DNA of 64,000 bases from Phenylobacterium immobile (ATCC 35973) (GCF_001375595.1 NZ_CVJQ01000001.1:868001-932000); one strand, 5' to 3'. Shown: positions 46,599-55,928, counted from the first letter of the stretch. The notes: generated by a model from the letters alone, not told the origin. Made by a program: numbers and translations.

Positions 46599-46760
46599 AT
46601 GTCTATTCTCATCTTCGCCGTCATCGTTCTGATCGTTGCGGCCCTTATCGCCTGGGCCGTGCAGAAGTTGCCTCTGCCCTCGCCGTTCGGCCTGATCATC
46701 CAGGCGCTGATCCTCATCATCGCCGCGGTGGTGATCGCGCAGCGCGCGGGGCTGTTCTAA
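46599..46760 (+). CDS. 53-residue two-helix membrane protein
   Basis: Small protein with two membrane helices (SILIFAVIVLIVAALIAWAV and IIQALILIIAAVVIA) joined by a short turn (KLPLPSPFG). I start at the ATG at 46599, preceded by AAGGGG; the upstream in-frame ATG would add eight residues. No family is assigned. Such tiny proteins often assist larger membrane complexes. Confidence 0.65.
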   Translation: MSILIFAVIVLIVAALIAWAVQKLPLPSPFGLIIQALILIIAAVVIAQRAGLF

Positions 46761-46853
46761 GGCACGCGACACGGCGCCGCCGCCAGCGACAGGGCTGGCG
46801 GCGGACCGGCTTTAAATGGTATAGGAATATGCCATTCGTGTCGGGGGACCGTC

Positions 46854-47189
46854 TTGCCAGCCATTAGCGCCTCTGCGACCGCGATGTTCGCGGCCTCCAT
46901 CGTTCTGCAGGTGACGGCTCTGTATTTCCTGCCGCTCACCAACGGGTTTGCGAACCTGCGTCCGACCCTGATGCTGCTTCTGTGCTTCGGCCTCTCGTTC
47001 TACCTCTTCTCGCGTCTGGTCGCGGCGGGAGTCCAGATGAGCGTGCTTCTGCCGGCCTCTGCGGCGCTTGTTCCGCTGGGCGCGATCTTCTTGGGGGTCG
47101 TCGTCTATGGCGAGGCCGCGCCTTTGCCCAAGATCGGCTTACTTTGTCTCTCCGCCGCGATCATCGCCGGCGCCAGCATGTTGAAGTGA
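46854..47189 (+). CDS. SMR-like small membrane protein, membrane Glu replaced
   Basis: 111 residues with four membrane helices in the small-multidrug-resistance (EmrE-like) arrangement. The motif FANLRPTLMLLLCFGLSFYLFS matches the loop and helix after the EmrE GFTRLWP. Aligning on that Gly-Phe, the essential proton- and drug-binding Glu of helix 1 becomes Gln19 (SIVLQVTAL). The start is TTG at 46854; an ATG at 46884 is possible. Without the Glu, classical drug export is unlikely. Confidence 0.7.
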   Translation: MPAISASATAMFAASIVLQVTALYFLPLTNGFANLRPTLMLLLCFGLSFYLFSRLVAAGVQMSVLLPASAALVPLGAIFLGVVVYGEAAPLPKIGLLCLSAAIIAGASMLK

Positions 47190-47286
47190 GCACGCGCCGG
47201 CGCCTCGTGCGGCGGCGATTATCTTTCACGGCTTTGTCGGGCCTTGGCATAGTCCCTCGTCCTAAGACGGAAGAGGGAAGGCCCCC

Positions 47287-47676
47287 ATGCTCTACGCCAT
47301 GCTCTGCTATAACGACGAAGACGTCGTCTGGTCCTGGACCAAGGCGCAGGATGACGCGGTCATGGACCGCTTGCAGGTCATCCATGAGCGACTGACCGCC
47401 GAGGGCAAGCTGGGCCCGTCCCTTCGCCTGCTGCCGACCACGGCGGCGGCGACGCTTCGCAAGTCCGACGGCGTTGTGATCGACGGCCCTTACGCAGAGA
47501 CCAAGGAGCAGCTTCTCGGATTCTATATCGTCGACTGCGCCAACCTCGAGGAAGCCTTGGACATCGCGCGCGAACTGACGATCGCCAATCCTGGCGGCGC
47601 CTATGAGATCCGGCCCATACACCTCTATCTGCCGGGCGCGACGATCGCCGATGCGGCCTCCGCAGGCGGGGCGTGA
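47287..47676 (+). CDS. YCII/DGPF-domain protein linked to an ECF sigma factor
   Basis: 129-residue protein of the YCII-related DGPF family. The signature is VIDGPYAETKEQLLGFYIVD at about residues 63-82, with an N-terminal MLYAMLCYNDEDV. DGPF proteins are regularly encoded beside ECF42-group sigma factors, as here. Biochemical activity is unknown. Its TGA overlaps the sigma factor GTG by 4 bp. Confidence 0.9.
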   Translation: MLYAMLCYNDEDVVWSWTKAQDDAVMDRLQVIHERLTAEGKLGPSLRLLPTTAAATLRKSDGVVIDGPYAETKEQLLGFYIVDCANLEEALDIARELTIANPGGAYEIRPIHLYLPGATIADAASAGGA

Positions 47677-48983
47677 CCGAACTCGCGTGGATCGATGCGG
47701 CGCTGACGGTCGCCCGACCCCAGGCGATCGGCGCCCTTCTACGTTATTTCCGTGATCTCGATACGGCGGAGGAGGCCTTCCAGGAGGCGAGCCTGCGCGC
47801 CTTGAGGGCTTGGCCGAAAAACGGGCCGCCACGCGATCCGACGGCCTGGCTGATCCTGGTCGGCCGCAACGCCGCCCTGGACGGGGTGCGCAAGAAGGCC
47901 CGCGAGACCGACCTGCCTGACGAGGGCGTGCTCTCAGACCTTGAAGACGTCGAGGCGCCGCTGGCCGAGCGGCTGGATGGTTCGCAGTACCGCGATGACG
48001 TCCTGCGACTCCTGTTCATCTGCTGCCATCCCGACTTGCCGGCGACCCAGCAGATTGCGCTGGCCCTGCGGATCGTCTCGGGGCTTTCGGTCAAGCAGAT
48101 CGCGCGGGCCTTCCTGGTCTCCGAGGCGGCCATGGAGCAGCGGATCACCCGGGCGAAGGCGCGCATCGCCAAGGCGGAGGTCGCCTTTCAGGCGCCGGGC
48201 GCGGTCGAACGGTCCGAGCGTCTCGCCGCGGTGGCGGCCATGATCTACCTGGTCTTCAACGAGGGCTATTCGGCCGGAGGGAGCTCCACGCGCGGCCAGC
48301 TCAGCGAGGAGGCGATCCGGCTGGGACGCCTGCTGCTCAGGCTATTTCCCACCGAAGCCGAGGTCATGGGCCTTTGCGCCCTGATGCTCATTCAGCATTC
48401 GCGGATGGCGGCGCGCTTCGATGCGGCCGGCGAGGCCATCCTCCTGGATGATCAGGATCGAGGGCTTTGGGACCACAAGGCCATCACCGAGGGACTGGCT
48501 TTGATCGATAAGGCCATGCGCCACCGCCGCCCTGGCGCGTATCAGGTGCAGGCCGCGATCGCCGCCCTGCACGCCCGCGCCACGGCTCCGGCGATGACGG
48601 ATTGGTCGCAGATCGAGCGGCTTTACGCGACCCTTGCGATCATCCAGCCCTCACCGGTTGTGACCCTGAATCGCGCCGTCGCCCTGTCGCGGGCTGAGGG
48701 GCCCGCCGAAGCCCTCGCCTTGATCACGCCGCTCGAAGAGCGGCTGTCGGGCTATTTCCATTTCTTCGGCGCGAAGGGCGCGTTTCTCTTGGAGCTCGGC
48801 CGCGACCGCGAGGCGGCGGAGGCCTTCGACCGGGCGATCGCGCTAGCGAACACCCCGGCGGAGGCCGCCCATATTCGCGGCCGCCTGGACCGCATCCGCG
48901 CTGAGGCGAAAGACAAGCTGGGCGGTGTCGGCCCGACCGTGTCTCCAGCGTCCTCAGAGCAGCAACAGGGAGAGATCCGATGA
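47673..48983 (+). CDS. ECF sigma factor, ECF42-like with C-terminal helical extension
   Basis: 436 residues. The sigma-2 domain has DLDTAEEAFQEASLRALRAWP at about residues 27-47, and sigma-4 has LRIVSGLSVKQIARAFLVSEAAMEQRITRAKARI at about residues 133-166. A long C-terminal extension (about residues 180-430, DUF6596/TPR-like, with FNEGYSAGGSS) is typical of the ECF42 group, which has no classical membrane anti-sigma factor. It starts in a GTGA overlap and ends overlapping the VOC gene (ATGA). Confidence 0.9.
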   Translation: MTELAWIDAALTVARPQAIGALLRYFRDLDTAEEAFQEASLRALRAWPKNGPPRDPTAWLILVGRNAALDGVRKKARETDLPDEGVLSDLEDVEAPLAERLDGSQYRDDVLRLLFICCHPDLPATQQIALALRIVSGLSVKQIARAFLVSEAAMEQRITRAKARIAKAEVAFQAPGAVERSERLAAVAAMIYLVFNEGYSAGGSSTRGQLSEEAIRLGRLLLRLFPTEAEVMGLCALMLIQHSRMAARFDAAGEAILLDDQDRGLWDHKAITEGLALIDKAMRHRRPGAYQVQAAIAALHARATAPAMTDWSQIERLYATLAIIQPSPVVTLNRAVALSRAEGPAEALALITPLEERLSGYFHFFGAKGAFLLELGRDREAAEAFDRAIALANTPAEAAHIRGRLDRIRAEAKDKLGGVGPTVSPASSEQQQGEIR

Positions 48984-49411
48984 GCGAGACTGGGAACCAA
49001 ACCTACGAAAAAATGCCGCCGGTCGAGGTGAAGGGCGGGATCGTCGCCTACCTGCAGGTTCGCGGCGCCATCAAGGCCGCGCAGTTCTACCAGAAGGCCT
49101 TCGGGGCTGAGCTGGCTGGCCAATACGATCCCGATGAACAGGGCCGCACCATGCACGTCCACCTGTACATCAACGGCTCGTCCATGATGCTGAGCGACGC
49201 CTATCCGGAGCATGGCGTCCCCGAGGTCGATCCCCAGGGCTATTCGATCATGATCCCGGTGGACGACATCAAGCCCTGGTGGGATCGCGCCGTCGCTGCG
49301 GGTTGCGATGTGGTGACGCCCTATCAGCAGATGTTCTGGGGCGACGTCTACGGCCAACTCAAAGACCCGTACGGGGTCAGCTGGGCGATGAATCAACAAG
49401 CCGAAGCTTAG
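48980..49411 (+). CDS. VOC-superfamily protein (PhnB-like)
   Basis: 143-residue vicinal-oxygen-chelate protein of the PhnB branch. Two beta-alpha-beta-beta-beta modules are visible: YLQVRGAIKAAQFYQKAFGAEL and VDDIKPWWDRAVAAGCDVV, ending DVYGQLKDPYGVSWAM. Metal-binding activity and substrate are unknown. It is the third gene in the sigma-factor cluster and starts in an ATGA overlap with the sigma gene, so it is probably a target or partner of the same regulation. Confidence 0.88.
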   Translation: MSETGNQTYEKMPPVEVKGGIVAYLQVRGAIKAAQFYQKAFGAELAGQYDPDEQGRTMHVHLYINGSSMMLSDAYPEHGVPEVDPQGYSIMIPVDDIKPWWDRAVAAGCDVVTPYQQMFWGDVYGQLKDPYGVSWAMNQQAEA

Positions 49412-49451
49412 GGTTTGACCTTGCAGGACGGCGCGGCTACCGCCGCCCGTC

Positions 49452-50309
49452 ATGGAACAGATCGCCGGCCTTTCCGACCTCGCCGACCGTTACGACGTCC
49501 TGCTTTGTGACGTTTGGGGCGTCGTCCACAATGGCCGCGAATGCTTTCCCGTCGCCTGCGAGGCGCTGGCGCGCTGGCGCGCGGAGGTGGGCCCGGTGGT
49601 GCTGATCACCAACGCGCCGCGCCCCCATGGGCCAATCATCGAGCAGTTGGACAGCCTGGCGGTGCCTCGCGCCGCCTGGAGCGAAATCGTCACCTCGGGC
49701 GATGCGACCCGCGTCCTTATCGCTAGTCGCGCGCCCGGCCCGGCCTGGACCATCGGCACAGAGCGTGACGCCGTGCTTTACGCCGGCCTCGGCCTCCGCG
49801 AGCAGCTTGATCCGGAGGGCGCCCAGTTCATCGCCATCACGGGGCCGTATGACGACGATGTCGAGACCCCCGAAGACTACCGCGGGCGCCTGACAGCCGC
49901 TGCGGCGCAGGGCTTGCCGATGATCTGCGCCAACCCGGACATCGTCGTCCATAAGGGCGAGAAGCTGATCTACTGCGCGGGCGCTGTGGCGCAGCTTTAT
50001 GAAACGCTGGGTGGAAAGGTGGTGATGGCGGGCAAGCCGCACGCGGCGATCTACGATCTGGCCATGGCGAAGGCGCAGGGGCTGCTGGGCGGGCCGCTAG
50101 ATCCGGCGAGGGTGCTCTGCGTCGGCGACGGCCTGGCTACGGACGTCAAGGGCGCCAACGACCAAGGCCTCGACGTCCTGTTTGTCGCCAGCGGGATCCA
50201 TGGCGCCGAGACCATCACCGCCGCCGGCCTGGATCAGGCCGCCACTGAGGCCCTACTCGCTCGCGAAGGCCGTACCGCCACCTGGGCCATCGCCGACCTG
50301 ATCTGGTGA
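49452..50309 (+). CDS. HAD-superfamily phosphatase, subclass IIA
   Basis: 285-residue HAD hydrolase of the TIGR01459/NagD-like group. Motif I is LLCDVWGVVHNG, where the nucleophile Asp is kept and Trp-Gly replaces the usual DxD, as in this subfamily. Motif II is LITNAPRP, the motif III Lys is in MAGKPHAAIYDLA, and motif IV is VLCVGDGLATDVKGAN. Substrate unknown. Starts with ATG at 49452 after a short gap from the VOC gene. Confidence 0.88.
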   Translation: MEQIAGLSDLADRYDVLLCDVWGVVHNGRECFPVACEALARWRAEVGPVVLITNAPRPHGPIIEQLDSLAVPRAAWSEIVTSGDATRVLIASRAPGPAWTIGTERDAVLYAGLGLREQLDPEGAQFIAITGPYDDDVETPEDYRGRLTAAAAQGLPMICANPDIVVHKGEKLIYCAGAVAQLYETLGGKVVMAGKPHAAIYDLAMAKAQGLLGGPLDPARVLCVGDGLATDVKGANDQGLDVLFVASGIHGAETITAAGLDQAATEALLAREGRTATWAIADLIW

Positions 50310-50350
50310 GCAGCCGCCAACCTCGCTAATAGGCGCTAAAGGGAGAGAGC

Positions 50351-50775
50351 GTGCCGGGATTCTATCTGGAAGACTTGAGCGTCGGTCAGAGCGCTGAAAT
50401 GGTTCACGTCGTGACCGACGGAGATTTGCGCGCCTTCGCCGCGGTCTCTGGCGACGACAATCCCGTTCACCTCGATGACGCCTTCGCCGCGACAACCGCC
50501 TTTGGCGGCAGGGTCGCTCACGGCATGTTGGGCGGCGCCTACTCTCAGCCGTCCTGGGAACGAAGCTGCCAGGGCCCGGCGCGATCTATGTTTCGCAATC
50601 GCTGAAGTTTCGTCGTCCCATCCGCATCGGCGATGAAGTGACCACCCGGGCGATCATCAGCGCCATCGATCGCCGGGGTTTCGTCACCCTGCACACCGAA
50701 TGCCTTGTGGGCGGCAAGGTCGCCGTACAGGGCGAGGCGGTTGTTCAGGCCCCACGTCGGCCCGCGGCGGCATGA
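50351..50775 (+). pseudogene. MaoC-like dehydratase, frameshifted
   Basis: Open frame 50351-50605 gives a MaoC/R-hydratase N-terminus: PGFYLEDLSVGQSAEM, AVSGDDNPVHLDD (the hydratase active-site pattern) and GGRVAHGML. After about 50540 it turns to unrelated sequence and stops. Another frame continues the domain: LSAVLGTKLPGPGAIY and SQSLKFRRPIRIGDEV, ending at 50775. Comparing the frames, one missing base near 50542 (a C in TACCTC) explains the break. A sequencing error or real inactivation are both possible. The GTG start has GGGAGAGAG upstream; the end overlaps ribF by 4 bp. Confidence 0.8.
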
Positions 50776-51716
50776 CCGGCCTGTCCGTCATTCGGGGCTG
50801 GAAGGGCCTTCGCGCGGATCAAATGGGCGCCTCCATCGCCATGGGCTCCTTTGATGGCGTCCATCGTGGTCATCAGCAGGTGATCGCCATCGCGGCGCGC
50901 GCTTCGCGCGCCCTAGGCGCGCCGCTGGGCGTCATCACCTTCGATCCGCACCCGCGCGATTATTTCCGGCCGGGCGACCCCAGCTTCCACTTGATGACGC
51001 CGGCGCAGCAGGCCCGCGCCTTCGCCGCCCTTGGTGTTGAGCGGCTCTACATCCTGCCGATGGACGCCGAGTTGGCCGACATGTCCGATCACGCCTTCGC
51101 CGAGCAGGTGCTGCTGCGCGGCCTGGGCGCGCGGCACATCACAGTCGGGTTCGACAACACCTTCGGCAAGGGGCGGACTGGAACTCCAGACGCCATGGCG
51201 CGATACGGCGTCGAACTCGGCTTCGGCGTCTCGATCGCCGAGGCTGTGGGCGACGATCACGGCAAGTTCTCGTCCACCGAGGTGCGGAAGGCCTTGCGCG
51301 TCGGCCGGCCGGAAGACGCCACGGCGATCCTGGGGCGGCCGTTCGCGATCGAAGGCGTCGTGGAAAAGGGCCGGCAACTTGGCCGGACGCTGGGGTTTCC
51401 GACGGCCAACGTGGCGCTCGGCGCCTATGTGCGGCCCCGTTACGGGGTCTACGCCACGCGCACCCGCCTGGCGGACGGACGTGAAATTCCCGGCGTCGCC
51501 AGCATCGGCGTCAATCCGACCGTGGGCGAGGTCGAGGCGCGCGTGGAGGTCTGGCTTTTCGACTTCGACGAGGACCTTTATGGCCAGACGATCGAAACCG
51601 ATCTGATCGCCTTCCTGCGCCCTGAGGCGAAGTTTGAGGGCTTGGAGGCGCTGACCGCCCAAGTCATGGCCGACGCCGCGGCCGCCCGCGCGATCGTCGC
51701 GCCGCCGTTCGACTAG
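50772..51716 (+). CDS. ribF: Bifunctional riboflavin kinase/FAD synthetase
   Basis: Makes FMN from riboflavin and then FAD. The 314-residue protein has an N-terminal FAD synthetase domain with ASIAMGSFDGVHRGHQQVI (nucleotide-binding HxGH-like motif) and ITFDPHPRDYF, and a C-terminal flavokinase domain with GRTLGFPTANV, RYGVYA and SIGVNPTVG. Both look intact. The ATG at 50772 overlaps the frameshifted MaoC stop; the longer frame upstream is that gene's region. Confidence 0.95.
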   Translation: MTGLSVIRGWKGLRADQMGASIAMGSFDGVHRGHQQVIAIAARASRALGAPLGVITFDPHPRDYFRPGDPSFHLMTPAQQARAFAALGVERLYILPMDAELADMSDHAFAEQVLLRGLGARHITVGFDNTFGKGRTGTPDAMARYGVELGFGVSIAEAVGDDHGKFSSTEVRKALRVGRPEDATAILGRPFAIEGVVEKGRQLGRTLGFPTANVALGAYVRPRYGVYATRTRLADGREIPGVASIGVNPTVGEVEARVEVWLFDFDEDLYGQTIETDLIAFLRPEAKFEGLEALTAQVMADAAAARAIVAPPFD

Positions 51717-51852
51717 CCTTCAGTTCTGCGCTCGCCTCTGTTACAGCCTGCCGATATGACCCCGCCTCGGAAGAACGCGCGAATTATTCGCCCGGCGTGA
51801 CGCCGCGACGGCGCGCGCCGGGTCAGACTCCGCACCCCTTCCGACACGCTGG

Positions 51853-54786
51853 ATGCTCTCCATGGCCGATGACGCCGATCTCCCCTCGCGCGATTACCGC
51901 GAAACCGTCTTCCTTCCCGACACCGCCTTCCCAATGCGCGCGGGCCTGCCGCAGAAGGAGCCCGTGATCCTCGAGGCCTGGGCCGAGGCCGACCTCTACC
52001 AGACGGTGCGCAAGGCCCGGCAGGCGGCCAACGCGCCGCTGTTCGTGCTCCATGACGGGCCGCCCTACGCCAATGGCGCGATCCATATCGGCCACGCCCT
52101 CAATAAGGTGCTGAAGGATTTTATCGTCCGCTCGCGCTTCGCCCTGGGCTACGACGTCGACTATGTGCCCGGCTGGGACTGCCACGGCCTGCCGATCGAG
52201 TGGAAGATCGAGGAACAGTACCGGGCGAAGGGGCGGCGCAAGGACGATGTGCCGGTGGGCGAGTTCCGCGCCGAATGCCGCGCCTACGCCGCACACTGGC
52301 TTGGCGAACAGATGCGCGAATTCAAGCGTCTGGGCGTACTGGGCGACTGGGAAAACCGGTACGCCACCATGGACTTTGCGAGCGAGGCGGCGATCGTCGC
52401 GGAGTTCCACAAGTTCGCGGCCTCCGGCCAGCTCTATCGCGGCTCAAAACCCGTGATGTGGAGCCCGGTGGAGCGCACGGCGCTGGCCGACGCTGAAGTC
52501 GAGTACCACGACCATGTCAGCCCGGCGATCTGGGTGAAGTTCCCGGTCGTTGAAGGGGCCGATGCAGCCCTGGGGGCCAGCGTCGTGATCTGGACGACCA
52601 CCCCCTGGACGATACCGGCCAACCGCGCCGTCTCGTACAACGAGCAGATCGATTACGCGGTCTATGAGGTCGAGGCGATGGAGACGGGCTTGGAGTTCGC
52701 CCCCTGGTCGGCGGTGGGCGATCGCCTGATCGTCGCCGAGCGCCTGGCCGACGAGGTCTTCAAGGCCGCTAAGATCGCGGAGGCCCGCAAGGTCGAGGCC
52801 GTCGATCCGTCCGGCATGGTGCTGGAGCATCCGCTGGCGGCCTTGGACAGCCACTACGGCTTCACTGTCCCGCTGCTGGCCGGCGACCACGTCACCGACG
52901 ACGCCGGCACAGGATTTGTCCACACCGCCCCAGGCCATGGCGCGGACGACTACCTGGTCTGGTTGGCCCACGGCCATCGCGAAATCCCGGAAACCGTCGA
53001 TCCGGACGGCGCCTACTATCCGCATGTGGCGTTGTTCGCTGGCCTGAAAGTGCTGGAGACCGAAGGCAAGAAGCTGGGCAAGTTTGGCCCGGCCAACGGC
53101 GCGGTCATGGAGCGGTTGATCGAGGCCGGCCGGCTCTTGGCGCGTGGCCGGGTCGAGCACTCCTATCCTCACTCGTGGCGTTCCAAGGCGCCGGTGATCT
53201 TCCGCAACACGCCGCAGTGGTTCATCCAGATGGACCTGCCGCTCGACGACACCGCCCATGGCGGCCGCACTTTGCGCGAAACCGCGTTGGAGGCGATCGA
53301 CGCCACCGCCTTCTATCCGGCGACGGGCCGCAACCGCATCCGCGCGATGGTGGAAAGCCGCCCCGACTGGCTCATCAGCCGCCAGCGCGCCTGGGGTTCG
53401 CCGCTGGCCATGTTTGTCGACAAGGACACTGGCCAGCCGCTGGTCGATCCTGACGTCAATGTCCGCATTGTCGACATCATCGCCGCCGAGGGCGCCGACG
53501 CCTGGTATGTGCGTCCCGCTGAAGACTTCCTGGGGGGGCGCGACCCGGCTCGCTATGAAAAGGTCGAAGACGTGCTCGACGTCTGGTTCGACTCCGGCTC
53601 GACCCACGCCTTCGTCCTGGAGCAGCGCCAGAGTACGGCGACCCGTAGCCCCGCCGATCTCTACATTGAAGGCTCCGACCAGCACCGCGGCTGGTTCCAG
53701 TCGTCCCTGCTGGAGAGCGCCGGCACCCGCGGCCGCGCGCCCTACCAGGGTGTGCTGACCCACGGCTTCACCCTCGACGAAAAGGGGGAGAAGATGTCGA
53801 AGTCCAAGGGCAACACCACCGATCCGCAGAGCGTGATCAAGGATTCAGGCGCAGAGATTCTGCGCCTGTGGGTGGCGATGATCGACTATTCGGACGACAC
53901 CCGGATCGGCAAGACGATCCTGGCCACCACCACCGACGCCTACCGCAAGCTGCGCAACACCGTCCGCTATCTGCTGGGCGCTCTGGCCGGTTTCGAGGAG
54001 GCCGAGCGCGTGGCGCTTGAGGACATGCCGCCTCTGGAACGGTTCATCCTGCACCGCCTGTGGGAGCTCGATGGCTTTGTCCGCGAATCTTTCGAACGGT
54101 ACGATTTCCAGAGCGTCACGCGGGCTTTAACCGAGTTCTGCCAGGACGAGCTGTCGTCGCTATTCTTCGATATCCGTCGCGACGCCCTCTATTGCGACCG
54201 GCCTGACAGCCTGCGCCGACGCGCGGCGCGCACGGTGATGGACCTTGTGTTCGAGCGGCTGACGGTCTGGGCCTCGCCGCTGCTGTCCTTCACCATGGAG
54301 GAGGCCTGGACGCTGCGATTCCCCGACGCCGGCTCCAATGTCCTGCGCGTGTTCCCGAATACGCCGGGCCAGTGGCGCAATGACGCCGAAGCTGCGCGCT
54401 GGGCCAAGGTGCAGACCGTGACCCGTGCGGTCACCGGGGCGCTGGAGGTCGAACGCCGCGAGAAGCGCATGGGTGCGGCCCTGGAGGCTGCTCCGGTGGT
54501 GCATATCGCCGACGCCGACCTGCGGGCCGCCTTCGGCGGCTTGGACGCCGCGGAGGTGTTTCGCACCAGCCAGGCGACCCTGGTCGCCGACGAGGGTCCG
54601 GCCGACGCCTTCCGTATCCCTGAAGCGCCCGGCGTGGCCGTCCAACCTGTGAAGGCCGAGGGCGCAAAGTGCGCGCGGTCTTGGCGGATCCTGCCGGAAG
54701 TGGGGTCCGATCCCCGCTATCCGGACCTGTCGTTGCGCGACGCGGACGCCGTCGCAGCGTGGGACGCGAAGGCTGCTGCGGCGTGA
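51853..54786 (+). CDS. ileS: Isoleucyl-tRNA synthetase
   Basis: 977-residue class I synthetase. The HIGH motif is GAIHIGHALNK at about residue 75, the editing domain has TTTPWTIPANRA, and KMSKS is in EKMSKSKGNTTDP. The anticodon-binding part is in the C-terminal third, and the short end has one Cys (KCARSW) rather than a full zinc cluster. ATG at 51853 is used; a second ATG three codons later is possible. It is followed by lspA in a GTGA overlap. Confidence 0.97.
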   Translation: MLSMADDADLPSRDYRETVFLPDTAFPMRAGLPQKEPVILEAWAEADLYQTVRKARQAANAPLFVLHDGPPYANGAIHIGHALNKVLKDFIVRSRFALGYDVDYVPGWDCHGLPIEWKIEEQYRAKGRRKDDVPVGEFRAECRAYAAHWLGEQMREFKRLGVLGDWENRYATMDFASEAAIVAEFHKFAASGQLYRGSKPVMWSPVERTALADAEVEYHDHVSPAIWVKFPVVEGADAALGASVVIWTTTPWTIPANRAVSYNEQIDYAVYEVEAMETGLEFAPWSAVGDRLIVAERLADEVFKAAKIAEARKVEAVDPSGMVLEHPLAALDSHYGFTVPLLAGDHVTDDAGTGFVHTAPGHGADDYLVWLAHGHREIPETVDPDGAYYPHVALFAGLKVLETEGKKLGKFGPANGAVMERLIEAGRLLARGRVEHSYPHSWRSKAPVIFRNTPQWFIQMDLPLDDTAHGGRTLRETALEAIDATAFYPATGRNRIRAMVESRPDWLISRQRAWGSPLAMFVDKDTGQPLVDPDVNVRIVDIIAAEGADAWYVRPAEDFLGGRDPARYEKVEDVLDVWFDSGSTHAFVLEQRQSTATRSPADLYIEGSDQHRGWFQSSLLESAGTRGRAPYQGVLTHGFTLDEKGEKMSKSKGNTTDPQSVIKDSGAEILRLWVAMIDYSDDTRIGKTILATTTDAYRKLRNTVRYLLGALAGFEEAERVALEDMPPLERFILHRLWELDGFVRESFERYDFQSVTRALTEFCQDELSSLFFDIRRDALYCDRPDSLRRRAARTVMDLVFERLTVWASPLLSFTMEEAWTLRFPDAGSNVLRVFPNTPGQWRNDAEAARWAKVQTVTRAVTGALEVERREKRMGAALEAAPVVHIADADLRAAFGGLDAAEVFRTSQATLVADEGPADAFRIPEAPGVAVQPVKAEGAKCARSWRILPEVGSDPRYPDLSLRDADAVAAWDAKAAAA

Positions 54787-55286
54787 ACGCTGTCCCGCGC
54801 GCCTGGGCGACGCCACGCGGCCTGGCCGCGCTTGCGATCGCCGCCGCGATGATCGTCCTCGACCAGGCCAGCAAGGCGTGGATTCTCTATGGGCTGGACT
54901 TGCCGGACCTGGGGAGCGTCGCGCTGTTCTGGCCTTTGCGGTTGACCATGGTCTGGAACCAGGGCGTCAGCTTCGGTCTGCTGCAGGCTGGCCACGACGC
55001 CGTACGGTGGGCGCTCTTCGCCTTTTCGCTTGGGGTCGCCGGCGTACTGGCGGCCTGGGCGCTGAAGGCGACACGATGGCTCACCACGGTGGGCCTGGGT
55101 CTGGTGATCGGCGGGGCGGTCGGCAACGCCATCGATCGCGCACGATTCGCCGCCGTGGTGGACTTCATCGACGTCCAGCAGATCGGCTTCTTCCCGTGGA
55201 TTTTCAATATCGCCGACAGCGCCATCACCGTAGGCGTCTGCTTCCTGCTTTGGGACAGCCTTAGAAAAGACAAGCCGCAAGCCTGA
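54783..55286 (+). CDS. lspA: Prolipoprotein signal peptidase II
   Basis: 167-residue inner-membrane aspartyl protease that removes the signal peptide from lipoproteins. Four membrane helices are visible. Family motifs: VLDQASKAWI, VWNQGVSFGLL, GGAVGNAIDRARFAAVVDFI (catalytic Asp) and IFNIADSAITVGV (second catalytic Asp). The GTG at 54783 overlaps the ileS stop (GTGA). ileS-lspA is a common bacterial pair. This enzyme matures the many lipoproteins encoded in this window. Confidence 0.96.
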   Translation: MNAVPRAWATPRGLAALAIAAAMIVLDQASKAWILYGLDLPDLGSVALFWPLRLTMVWNQGVSFGLLQAGHDAVRWALFAFSLGVAGVLAAWALKATRWLTTVGLGLVIGGAVGNAIDRARFAAVVDFIDVQQIGFFPWIFNIADSAITVGVCFLLWDSLRKDKPQA

Positions 55287-55376
55287 CTAGAGCGCGACGT
55301 TGGCGCAGGGTCGCGATTGCGCTATTGCCGAAGACAAGATGTAGCCGGGGGCGGCTGAAGGAGCTTTTGGAAGTTG

Positions 55377-55928
55377 ATGAGCGTCAATCGGATCATCCTC
55401 GCCTCGGTGCTCGTGGCCCCGTTGGCGCTCGGCGCCTGCCAATCGACCCGCAGCGCGCTGGGCATGAACAAGGTGACCCCGGACGAGTTCCGGGTGGTTT
55501 CCAAGGCGCCTCTGGTGGTGCCGCCCGACTTCTCCCTGCGGCCGCCGGCGCCGGGCAAGCCGCGCCCGCAGGAGCTTCAGCCTGAAAGCGCCGCCCGCGC
55601 CGCCCTGATGGGTCAACGCGCCAGTGAAGACCGCACCGACGGCGAGAAGATGCTGGTGGCTAAGGCCGGCGCCGACAAGGCCGATCCGCTGATCCGCTAT
55701 GTCGTCGACGACGAATTCGGCGACGTCGCCCACAAGGACAAGAGCTTCGCCGATCGCGTGATGTTCTGGCGCGCCGACGGCGCTCCGGCCGTCGCTTCAG
55801 CCGGCTCTGACACGCCGGCGCCCGTGGATGCGGCCGCCGAACAGGCGCGCGTCGAGGCCCTGACCGGCGGCAAGCCGGTGGTTATCTCCCGCGGCGGCGG
55901 CGGCAAGATCAAACTTCCTGGCCTCTAG
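55377..55928 (+). CDS. DUF3035 lipoprotein
   Basis: 183-residue lipoprotein of a family common in alphaproteobacteria. Lipobox LALGAC (Cys about residue 21) is followed by NKVTPDEFRVVSKAPLVVPPDFSLRPPAPG, the DUF3035 signature, and the C-terminal half is low-complexity with GGGGKIKLPGL at the end. Function unknown. It sits directly after ileS-lspA, its usual neighbours. The stop shares CTAG with the convergent TraB/GumN gene. Confidence 0.9.
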   Translation: MSVNRIILASVLVAPLALGACQSTRSALGMNKVTPDEFRVVSKAPLVVPPDFSLRPPAPGKPRPQELQPESAARAALMGQRASEDRTDGEKMLVAKAGADKADPLIRYVVDDEFGDVAHKDKSFADRVMFWRADGAPAVASAGSDTPAPVDAAAEQARVEALTGGKPVVISRGGGGKIKLPGL

